10,574 nucleotides of DNA, taken from the NCBI GenBank assembly GCA_964397525.1, contig CAYNIY010000049.1:1-10574 (forward strand), in the 5' to 3' direction. The notes under the pieces are model-generated. The model searched no databases and had not been told where the DNA came from. It was given only the letters and a program-made list of their open reading frames with translations. This DNA comes from Syntrophopropionicum sp964397525 (lineage in GTDB: Bacteria > Bacillota > Desulfotomaculia > Desulfotomaculales > Pelotomaculaceae). Made by a program: the position numbers and the translations under genes. Below, piece after piece: positions 1-5,533 of this stretch (position 1 is its first letter; every line of letters begins with the position of its first letter).

Positions 1-20
1 TCGTCGCCAGAGAAATTTTA

Positions 21-50
21 AAAACCCCGCAGATAAAACCGCGGGGTTTT
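21..50 (-). terminator. Rho-independent terminator after the metH operon (probably bidirectional)
   Basis: A perfect 10-bp inverted repeat (AAAACCCCGC / GCGGGGTTTT) encloses a 10-base loop. Read on the minus strand, the GC-rich stem is followed by a T-run (GCGGGGTTTTTAAAATTT), the classical intrinsic-terminator layout. It lies 33 bases past the methionine synthase stop codon. On the plus strand the stem is also followed by T-rich DNA (TTTTGTTTTG), so it could equally end a plus-strand gene lying left of the window. Bases 1-20 are too short to show what that neighbour is. Confidence 0.9.
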
Positions 51-83
51 GTTTTGCCCTTGTTCTTGTTCCCTAGTTTGCTA

Positions 84-2501
84 TTATTCAGAAGATAGTT
101 TTTTGGCTAATTTCACCGCTTCGTAAGCATCTCTGGCATACCCGTCAGCGCCAATTTCCACCGCATACTTATCATTAACTACAGCTCCGCCGATCATAAA
201 TTTGAATTTCAGCCCCTGATCTTTGGCGAGTTTTATAACGTTTTTCATCTCAACCATAGTTGTCGTCATTAATGCAGATAACCCGATGATTGATGCGCCT
301 GTTTCTTTGCCCTTCGCTATAATATCTTCAGCCCTTACATCTTTGCCAAGGTCAATAACATGAAAGCCGTAATTGCTTAGCATAAGTCCAACAATATTTT
401 TACCAATATCATGAATGTCCCCTTTTACTGTGGCGAGTATTATGGAAATACTGGTATTAACCAACCCGGTTTTATTTTGAGAAATATAGGGCTGCAAATA
501 ATCAAAGGCAGTCTTTACTGTCTCAGCGCTTTGAATAAGCTGCGGCAGAAAATACTTTTTTTCATCATAAAGCTCGCCTACTTCGGTGATTGCGGGAATA
601 AGATAACTGTCAACAATATCTTCAGGCTTAATTTCTTCATGAAGCGCTTCATTGAGAAAAGAGATAACCTCTTCCTTGTTTCCAACAAGCACAGCTCTAT
701 ATATATTTTCGACTGGCTTAAGGGGATGCCTGCGTTCGTCCCGCTTTGGCTGTGCTGTATTATTTCCGGTGAACCGGTCTATATATTTTAAACTGTTTTT
801 ATCCCTCGAAGTCAGTACGTCACAAGCCATCTTTATATTGACGAGCATTTCATTCGAGGGGTTAGCAATAACCGTACAGAGGCCTTTCCCGACAGCCATG
901 GCCAGAAAAGCAGTGTTGATAAAAGCTCTTTGTGGCAAACCAAAGGATACGTTCGACAGGCCTATAGTCGTAGCGCAGCCAAGTTTGGTGCACCATTCTA
1001 TCAACTGCAAGGTTTGCAGCGCCGCCTGCTGGTTTGAAGACACTGTCATTACCAGGCCGTCAATGATAGCTTCGTTTTGGCTAATACCATGTTCTGCCGC
1101 ACGATCCAGGATGTATTTAACAATACTGTACCTTGTTTCGGCAGCTTCAGGGACGCCTTCATCGCTGAGAGGCAGCAGGATAAACATCGCGCCATACTTT
1201 TTAGCCAGGGGCAGGAGTTTTTCGATTTTTGCCTTTTCGGCTGATATTGAGTTGATTAAGGCTTTTCCGGGATAAATGCGCAGTGCCGCTTCCAAAACCT
1301 CAGGTGATGACGAGTCAAGGCACAAAGGGCTTTCCACAATATTGCTCAGCAGCTTAACGATTTCCACCATGGTTGCCTTTTCATCAATCCCAGGCATGCC
1401 AACATTAACGTCCAGCAGTTCTGCTCCATTTTCCACCTGTTCCGCAGCCAGCCGGCGGACTTCAGAGAATTTCCTCTGTCTAAGCTCCTCGCCGAGCTGT
1501 TTTTTTCCTGTCGGGTTTATCCTTTCGCCGATTATGGCAACGGGATTATTAAAACCAACAAACACCGTTTTTCTGGAAGAAGTCAAGGCGCTGTATGGTT
1601 CTGCTGATATGCCGATGGGCTGGCAGCCCTCAATATTTCTTTTAATGCTTTCAATATATGGGGCTGAGGTGCCGCAGCACCCGCCGAGAAGATTTACACC
1701 TGCCTTGGCGAAGTCTCTGGCATAAGCGCCAAATTCTTCTGCCTTCATGTCGAATACAGTGACGCCGTTTACCAGTCTTGGCAGCCCGGCATTTGGTTTT
1801 GCCAGGAGAGGAACCCTGGCATAAGGTTTCATCAATGAGATGATCTTGATCATATCCTTAGGGCCAGTTGAACAGTTTACACCTACAGCATCGGCGCCAA
1901 GGCCTTGGAGGATCAATAGCACTGTAACGGGGTCACTGTTGGTTAATGTTCTTCCTTCCTCACCAAAGGTCATGCTTACCAGGACCGGGAGATCAGTAGA
2001 TTCTTTGACAGCCAGCAGCGCGGCTCTGGCCTCCTGGATATCCAGCATGGTCTCGATTACAAATAAGTCAACCCCGCCTGCCAGCAGGCCCCGGACCTGT
2101 TCTTTATAAATGTCAACCGTCTTTTCAAAGGGCATATCTCCAAAAGGCTCAATAAAATTTCCCGTCGGCGCAAGATCACCTGCAACTAAACAGTTTGAAC
2201 CGGCGGCCGCCATCTTGGAAATCCTGACCAGCTCCCTGTTTAACTCAACAACCTTTCCGCCCAAACCATATTCTTCTAATTTAATCCTGTTGCCGCCAAA
2301 GGTACAAGTGTATATGATGTCAGAACCCGCATTTATATATTCACGCTGGATTTCTATCAGAACATCCGGGTGCTCAATTACCCACTTTTCAGGACATACG
2401 CCGTTGGGCATGCCTCTTTTTTGAAGCTCGGTGCCAAATGCTCCATCTAAAAGCATTATTCTTTTTTCAAGCAGTTCATTAAAACAAGCCCTTTTCATCA
2501 T
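84..2501 (-). CDS. metH: Cobalamin-dependent methionine synthase lacking the reactivation domain (MetH-like)
   Basis: This 805-residue cytosolic enzyme should transfer a methyl group from 5-methyltetrahydrofolate through cobalamin to homocysteine, giving methionine. Three modules are visible. Residues about 10-290 form the homocysteine S-methyltransferase barrel, with the zinc-ligand cysteines C210 (VNCSTGP) and C275/C276 (GGCCGTS). Residues about 320-570 form the pterin-binding barrel (IGERINPTG at 324-332; LLDVNVGMPG at 362-371). Residues about 595-675 are the cobalamin cap helices and 685-805 the B12 Rossmann domain, with the DxHxxG signature D695-I-H697-D-I-G700; H697 would be the lower axial cobalt ligand. 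The protein stops right after the B12 domain. E. coli MetH continues for roughly 330 more residues (about 1227 in total) with an AdoMet-binding reactivation domain, and here that domain is encoded by the gene just upstream. Thermotoga maritima has the same split arrangement. The start is the first of two tandem ATGs: AAGGAG lies 8 bases upstream, and the ATG overlaps the preceding TAA by one base (TAATG), implying translational coupling. A terminator follows. An alternative role in another corrinoid methyl transfer is less likely because the homocysteine module is intact. Confidence 0.93.
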   Translation of the reverse strand: MMKRACFNELLEKRIMLLDGAFGTELQKRGMPNGVCPEKWVIEHPDVLIEIQREYINAGSDIIYTCTFGGNRIKLEEYGLGGKVVELNRELVRISKMAAAGSNCLVAGDLAPTGNFIEPFGDMPFEKTVDIYKEQVRGLLAGGVDLFVIETMLDIQEARAALLAVKESTDLPVLVSMTFGEEGRTLTNSDPVTVLLILQGLGADAVGVNCSTGPKDMIKIISLMKPYARVPLLAKPNAGLPRLVNGVTVFDMKAEEFGAYARDFAKAGVNLLGGCCGTSAPYIESIKRNIEGCQPIGISAEPYSALTSSRKTVFVGFNNPVAIIGERINPTGKKQLGEELRQRKFSEVRRLAAEQVENGAELLDVNVGMPGIDEKATMVEIVKLLSNIVESPLCLDSSSPEVLEAALRIYPGKALINSISAEKAKIEKLLPLAKKYGAMFILLPLSDEGVPEAAETRYSIVKYILDRAAEHGISQNEAIIDGLVMTVSSNQQAALQTLQLIEWCTKLGCATTIGLSNVSFGLPQRAFINTAFLAMAVGKGLCTVIANPSNEMLVNIKMACDVLTSRDKNSLKYIDRFTGNNTAQPKRDERRHPLKPVENIYRAVLVGNKEEVISFLNEALHEEIKPEDIVDSYLIPAITEVGELYDEKKYFLPQLIQSAETVKTAFDYLQPYISQNKTGLVNTSISIILATVKGDIHDIGKNIVGLMLSNYGFHVIDLGKDVRAEDIIAKGKETGASIIGLSALMTTTMVEMKNVIKLAKDQGLKFKFMIGGAVVNDKYAVEIGADGYARDAYEAVKLAKKLSSE

Positions 2502-3148
2502 TATCCCTTCTCCTTAATGCCAACAACGGCAGTTACGGACTTCTCAGGCATGAGTATATATTTTTCCGTAAGTTTAAGATCAAGCTTTGCCAGCTGCAGC
2601 ACATCATAAATAATTCTTTGATTGGCAAGATCAAAATCACCATATCCCGGGCTATACCTTCTGGCGGTGATGACTTTCCCTTCTTTTCGGAGCATTTTAT
2701 CGACAAAAGCTGTCATCCAATCGAGGCAGGCATCAGCTTTTTGTGAGGCTACGGAATCGATTATCAGGCCAAGAGAGGCATTTCCTTCATTTACCTCATA
2801 AGCTATTCTTTCTGTGACTTCCCGCCCTACCGTTGCGCCCATGAGAATAATTTCGCTGCATTCTTCCAGCATAGCTGAGAGATTTCTGCTGACAAACTCA
2901 ATATTATTTTCCAGCTTTAGCAGTCCAGTGTCCCTCTCGATAATTTTTAGACGACAAAAAACACCTCTCGGGCGGCACAGCAAACTTCCTTCCCGAATGC
3001 CGTATTCAAGCAGTTCTTCATTTTTTCGGTCAAGCATGGTATTGATTTTACTGTAACCTAAGCGGTTTAAAATCATTTCTCTTCTGGGAACAGAGGGAAT
3101 ATGTTCAAGGTAATGAAGCTGTATGTTTCTGTTTACCAGTGCAGCCAA
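2501..3148 (-). CDS. Methionine synthase reactivation-domain protein (stand-alone, AdoMet-binding)
   Basis: This 215-residue protein matches the vitamin B12-dependent methionine synthase activation domain. In full-length MetH that domain binds AdoMet and re-methylates cobalamin after accidental oxidation to cob(II)alamin. The clearest mark is RRYSPGYGD at 163-171, equivalent to the Arg-x-x-x-Gly-Tyr AdoMet-binding motif of the family. The closing segment MPEKSVTAVVGI (200-211) and the central EIILMGATVGRE (99-110) are also typical. The start is a TTG, supported by TGGAG 9 bases upstream and by an extended -10 promoter about 40 bases upstream. The stop TAA shares its last base with the metH ATG. 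Protein-level reactivation would also need a reducing partner such as flavodoxin or ferredoxin, which is not encoded here. Function is inferred from family similarity and from the neighbouring MetH that lacks exactly this domain. Such stand-alone domains can also serve other corrinoid proteins. Confidence 0.88.
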   Translation of the reverse strand: MAALVNRNIQLHYLEHIPSVPRREMILNRLGYSKINTMLDRKNEELLEYGIREGSLLCRPRGVFCRLKIIERDTGLLKLENNIEFVSRNLSAMLEECSEIILMGATVGREVTERIAYEVNEGNASLGLIIDSVASQKADACLDWMTAFVDKMLRKEGKVITARRYSPGYGDFDLANQRIIYDVLQLAKLDLKLTEKYILMPEKSVTAVVGIKEKG

Positions 3149-3157
3149 TACCGATCA

Positions 3158-3162
3158 CTCCA
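3158..3162 (-). promoter_or_regulatory. Shine-Dalgarno deciding the TTG start of the reactivation gene
   Basis: On the minus strand TGGAG lies 9 bases before a TTG codon at 3148-3146. No ATG or GTG with comparable spacing is seen at the N-terminus, so initiation at TTG is the best reading. Confidence 0.7.
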
Positions 3163-3186
3163 GATAAATATTTATATATTAATTCT

Positions 3187-3195
3187 ATTATACCA
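3187..3195 (-). promoter_or_regulatory. Extended -10 promoter for the metH operon
   Basis: On the minus strand TGGTATAAT is a perfect -10 hexamer with the TGn extension. The hexamer 17 bases further upstream does not resemble TTGACA. A TTGACG is present, but 25 bases from the -10, too far for a normal sigma-A promoter. Transcription would start near 3180, leaving a leader of roughly 30 bases before the TTG start. That leader is too short for a SAM or cobalamin riboswitch. Confidence 0.6.
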
Positions 3196-3250
3196 GTCAG
3201 GGTACCTCCTCTGCCCGCGTCAAAGTTATAATTGCGCTTAAATTTTCATG

Positions 3251-3262
3251 CAGCCGCGGCTG
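3251..3262. repeat. 12-bp perfect palindrome in the divergent intergenic region
   Basis: CAGCCGCGGCTG is its own reverse complement and stands out as GC-rich within AT-rich intergenic DNA. It lies about 55 bases upstream of the metH-operon -10 and about 60 bases upstream of the ctsR -35. A dimeric regulator site is possible, but I do not recognise the motif and there is only one copy here. Confidence 0.4.
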
Positions 3263-3320
3263 TTGCAAGGTATTTATTAGTATTATTTAGCCGGTTGGCT
3301 TAAGACAAGATAAAAAAGTG

Positions 3321-3350
3321 TTGATCAATAAGGCCGATCTCATCTATAAT
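3321..3350 (+). promoter_or_regulatory. Sigma-A-type promoter of the ctsR operon
   Basis: TTGATC (3321-3326) and a perfect TATAAT (3345-3350) are separated by 18 bases. The -35 matches TTGACA at four of six positions. The expected transcription start is near 3357, just ahead of the CtsR operator, giving a leader of about 33 bases before the ATG at 3390. The promoter lies inside an upstream in-frame extension that could begin at GTG 3318, which argues against that longer start. Confidence 0.75.
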
Positions 3351-3358
3351 ATAGTTAA

Positions 3359-3375
3359 GGTCAGTAAAAGTCAAA
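3359..3375 (+). promoter_or_regulatory. CtsR operator (direct heptad repeat)
   Basis: Two heptads, GGTCAGT and AGTCAAA, are separated by AAA. This fits the established CtsR box (A/G-GTCAAA, NAN, A/G-GTCAAA): the second heptad matches at all seven positions, the first at five, and the spacer has the central A. The site begins 9 bases after the -10 and ends at the Shine-Dalgarno, so bound CtsR would sit on the transcription start and early leader. It implies autoregulation of ctsR-mcsA-mcsB-clpC. Confidence 0.85.
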
Positions 3376-3380
3376 AAGGA
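3375..3380 (+). promoter_or_regulatory. Shine-Dalgarno deciding the ctsR start
   Basis: AAAGGA lies 9 bases ahead of ATG 3390 and abuts the CtsR operator. It supports the inner ATG over GTG 3318 or TTG 3321, which have no comparable site at good spacing. Confidence 0.7.
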
Positions 3381-3389
3381 TTGATAAGC

Positions 3390-3851
3390 ATGGATAATAT
3401 TTCTGATCTGATAGAGAGATATTTAAAGAAACTCCTGGCTGACAGCAGTAAAGAATATGTTGAAGTTCAGCGCAGTGATCTGGCTTTACGTTTTAGCTGT
3501 GTTCCTTCCCAAATTAATTATGTTTTAACAACACGTTTTTCCGCTGGACATGGTTATTTCGTGGAAAGCAGGAGAGGCAGCGGCGGGTACATCAGGATCG
3601 TAAAGATACAACTTGATCAAAGGACTGATCTAATTCTTGACCTGTGCGCTATAATTGGTGATTCAATATCACAGTGCGATGCAGAAGGTTTGATCAGCCG
3701 CCTGCATGAAGAAAAATTCATATCACTGCGGGAGGCCAGGATTATGCAGGCCGCTGTTGACGGGAACATATTAAGGCTGAGCATGCCCGTCCGGGACAAA
3801 TTGAGAGCAATAATATTAAAGGCCATGGTTACATCAATTCTGCGCAATTAA
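3390..3851 (+). CDS. ctsR: CtsR, transcriptional repressor of class III heat-shock genes
   Basis: The 153-residue product matches the CtsR family in length and sequence. It is a dimeric winged-helix repressor that binds direct heptad repeats in front of clp genes and lets go on heat or protein stress. The N-terminus NISDLIERYLKKLL (3-16), the recognition region CVPSQINYVLTTRF (37-50) and the wing RRGSGGYIRI (61-70) are all recognisable. The C-terminal half (about 80-153) is the helical dimerisation domain and ends KAMVTSILRN. The ATG at 3390 was chosen because it gives the family's usual N-terminus, has AAAGGA 9 bases upstream, and lies just downstream of a promoter and CtsR box; 24 further in-frame codons upstream overlap those control sites. 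One odd point: the wing loop reads G-S-G-G rather than the four glycines of B. subtilis CtsR, whose loop is implicated in heat sensing. The gene leads the operon, 47 bases before mcsA. Confidence 0.95.
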   Translation: MDNISDLIERYLKKLLADSSKEYVEVQRSDLALRFSCVPSQINYVLTTRFSAGHGYFVESRRGSGGYIRIVKIQLDQRTDLILDLCAIIGDSISQCDAEGLISRLHEEKFISLREARIMQAAVDGNILRLSMPVRDKLRAIILKAMVTSILRN

Positions 3852-3884
3852 AGGCTGCTGTTTTTATAAGAATGCTGATTTGAG

Positions 3885-3889
3885 AGGAG
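3885..3889 (+). promoter_or_regulatory. Shine-Dalgarno deciding the TTG start of mcsA
   Basis: AGGAG, within GAGAGGAG, lies 9 bases ahead of TTG 3899. The first zinc-knuckle cysteine is only the third residue, so no later start could be used without losing it. Confidence 0.75.
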
Positions 3890-3898
3890 ATAATTAAA

Positions 3899-4426
3899 TT
3901 GTTATGCGAAAAGTGCAGCCAGCGTCCTGCGACGGTGCATGTTGCTGAGATAACTAATGGACAAAAACAGGAAACCCATCTGTGTGAATTATGCGCCAAG
4001 GAAATCCAAATACATGGATTTGGATTTTTCCCGCAAATGAATATGAATAATTTTTTAGCCGGTCTGTTAAATTATGATTTTAACAGCAGTGATGTAAATC
4101 AGGTTGAGACCACAGGTAAAGAATGTGAAAAATGTGGTGTTTCGGAGGATCAGTTTGCCAAGAAAGGCCTTTTAGGCTGCGGGGACTGTTACCCTATCTT
4201 TGAGGAAAAGATGCTGCCGCTGTTACGGAGAATTCACGGCAATACAAGGCATACAGGCAAAGTGCCGGAACGCACAGGCGGCCGCGCCAGATTGGTCAAA
4301 GAGATTGAGGTTATAAAAAGGCAGCTTAAGGAAGCAATAAGCCGCGAGGAATTTGAAAGGGCGGCTCAGCTTCGAGATTCCATTCGCCAGATGGAAAAAA
4401 ATCTTGAAGAGGGGGGTGAGGGATAG
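3899..4426 (+). CDS. mcsA: McsA, zinc-finger activator of the McsB arginine kinase
   Basis: This 175-residue protein fits McsA, which binds and activates the arginine kinase McsB and takes part in CtsR inactivation and stress response. Four CxxC pairs are visible: C3/C6, C29/C32, C76/C79 and C94/C97. They suggest two zinc-binding units joined by a linker with a methionine- and asparagine-rich stretch (about 46-52). The C-terminus (about 134-169) is a UvrB/UvrC (UVR) motif containing EEFERAAQLRDSI, predicted to form a helical hairpin or coiled coil. Translation starts at TTG with a strong AGGAG 9 bases upstream. The stop TAG is immediately followed by the mcsB ATG with no gap, consistent with coupled synthesis of the two partners. 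All eight cysteines are present, so the zinc sites look intact. Confidence 0.92.
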   Translation: MLCEKCSQRPATVHVAEITNGQKQETHLCELCAKEIQIHGFGFFPQMNMNNFLAGLLNYDFNSSDVNQVETTGKECEKCGVSEDQFAKKGLLGCGDCYPIFEEKMLPLLRRIHGNTRHTGKVPERTGGRARLVKEIEVIKRQLKEAISREEFERAAQLRDSIRQMEKNLEEGGEG

Positions 4427-5488
4427 ATGCCGATTAACGACAAGGTCAGCAGTGCTAACAGCCGCTGGATGGATTCCGATGGTCCGGACGCAGATATTGT
4501 TATCAGCAGCCGGATTAGGGTGGCCAGAAACCTTGCCGGCAGACCTTTCCCCCACCTGCTGGATCAACAGCAGTCTATGGAAATAATAAATGAAGTCAAA
4601 GCGGCAATCGAAAACAAGGAAGCGTTAGATCTGTGCGGGAGCCTGGAATTGAGCCTGTTAAATGACTTATCACCACTGGAAAGACAGATCCTGGTTGATA
4701 AACACTTGATCAGTCCTGACCTCTTAAACAACTTTCAATTTAAGGCAGTAGCCATCAGCGATGATGAAGCTGTCAGTGTCATGATTAATGAAGAGGATCA
4801 TTTGCGTATCCAGTGTATCCTGTCCGGACTGCGGCTGCAGGAAGCGTGGGCAATTGTCAGCAATGTTGACGACGGGCTGGAAAAGACCTTGGACTACGCT
4901 TTTTCAGAAAAGCTTGGTTACCTTACATCCTGTCCAACGAACACGGGAACCGGCCTGCGTGCCTCAGTCATGCTACACCTGATAGGTTTGAAAATAACCA
5001 ATCAGATAGGCGGGGTTTTCAACGCAATAAGCAAGCTGGGGTTGACAGTGCGAGGTCTGTATGGCGAGGGTACGGAGGCCATAGGTGATTTGTTCCAAAT
5101 ATCAAACCAGATAACACTGGGACAGTCGGAGGAGGAAATAATAAGTAATCTTATATCCATGACCAGGCAGATACTCACCCAGGAAAAGGCTTCACGCCAA
5201 GCTTTATACAGGGAAAGGCGAGAAGCTATTGAAGACCGCGTATACCGGGCCTGGGGCACTTTAAAATATGCCCGGATCATGACATTGGAAGAGGCAATGC
5301 GCAAGCTGTCCGATCTGAGACTGGGGATTGAGTTAAAAATGATCCCGGGAGTGCAGGACAAACTTTTAAATGAGTTGATGGTAAAGATCAGGCCGGCTTT
5401 TCTAATTAAAACCGCCGGGCGGGAACTGTCAAAAAACCAGATGAATGCCGCCAGGGCTGATCTTATAAGGATGGAATTTGAAAGATAA
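4427..5488 (+). CDS. mcsB: McsB, protein-arginine kinase
   Basis: This 353-residue protein of the phosphagen-kinase fold should transfer phosphate from ATP to arginine side chains of proteins such as CtsR, marking them for ClpC-ClpP degradation. Family marks include SSRIRVARN (27-35, nucleotide-phosphate arginines), NEEDHLRIQC (121-130, acidic substrate residues), LTSCPTNTGTGLRASVM (166-182, with active-site C169) and RGLYGEGTEAIG (209-220, with E214). DRVYRAWG (270-277) and LSDLRLGIEL (294-303) are also typical. The catalytic residues appear complete. The unusual part is the C-terminus: where B. subtilis McsB has the RDxxRA motif of an allosteric phosphoarginine pocket, this protein reads M339-N-A-A-R-A344, losing the first arginine and the aspartate. 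It is also about ten residues shorter at the end than B. subtilis McsB. The ATG directly follows the mcsA stop, with a G-rich ribosome-binding region (GGGGGGTGAGGG) inside the mcsA tail. clpC begins 45 bases downstream. Confidence 0.95.
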   Translation: MPINDKVSSANSRWMDSDGPDADIVISSRIRVARNLAGRPFPHLLDQQQSMEIINEVKAAIENKEALDLCGSLELSLLNDLSPLERQILVDKHLISPDLLNNFQFKAVAISDDEAVSVMINEEDHLRIQCILSGLRLQEAWAIVSNVDDGLEKTLDYAFSEKLGYLTSCPTNTGTGLRASVMLHLIGLKITNQIGGVFNAISKLGLTVRGLYGEGTEAIGDLFQISNQITLGQSEEEIISNLISMTRQILTQEKASRQALYRERREAIEDRVYRAWGTLKYARIMTLEEAMRKLSDLRLGIELKMIPGVQDKLLNELMVKIRPAFLIKTAGRELSKNQMNAARADLIRMEFER

Positions 5489-5520
5489 GTGTTAAGCTTT
5501 TTAGTTGAAAAGAGTGATTT

Positions 5521-5525
5521 GGAGG
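5521..5525 (+). promoter_or_regulatory. Shine-Dalgarno deciding the clpC start
   Basis: GGAGG lies 8 bases ahead of ATG 5534. An in-frame GTG at 5489, abutting the mcsB stop, would add 15 residues not found in the ClpC family, and this site argues against it. Confidence 0.85.
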
Positions 5526-5533
5526 TGTTTATC

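Noticed and set aside
652..1275. Open frame of 207 codons on the plus strand, antisense to metH
   Set aside because: It lies wholly inside the well-supported metH gene on the other strand, shows no recognisable domain, and its composition is what the reverse complement of a coding region gives.
3190..3222. Possible S-box (SAM-I riboswitch) start on the minus strand: AGAGGAGG followed by GACTGG
   Set aside because: The resemblance to the conserved 5' part of the SAM riboswitch is superficial. A strong extended -10 follows at once, and only about 40 bases remain before the start codon, too few for the remaining helices and terminator. A covariance-model search would settle it.
3218..3224. CGTCAAA, resembling a single CtsR heptad
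   Set aside because: No second heptad stands at the 3-base spacing required, so it is probably chance.
3318..3389. N-terminal extension of CtsR from GTG 3318
   Set aside because: The extension contains the -10 hexamer, the CtsR box and the Shine-Dalgarno, and CtsR proteins normally begin at the NISDLIE segment just after ATG 3390.
5492..5512. CTTTT/AAAAG inverted repeat between mcsB and clpC
   Set aside because: The stem is short and AT-only, with no T-run placed as in a terminator; the operon probably continues through it.
5489..5533. N-terminal extension of ClpC from GTG 5489
   Set aside because: The family begins at M-Y/F-G-x-F-T-E-R-A, which follows ATG 5534, and a strong GGAGG sits at ideal spacing for that ATG.
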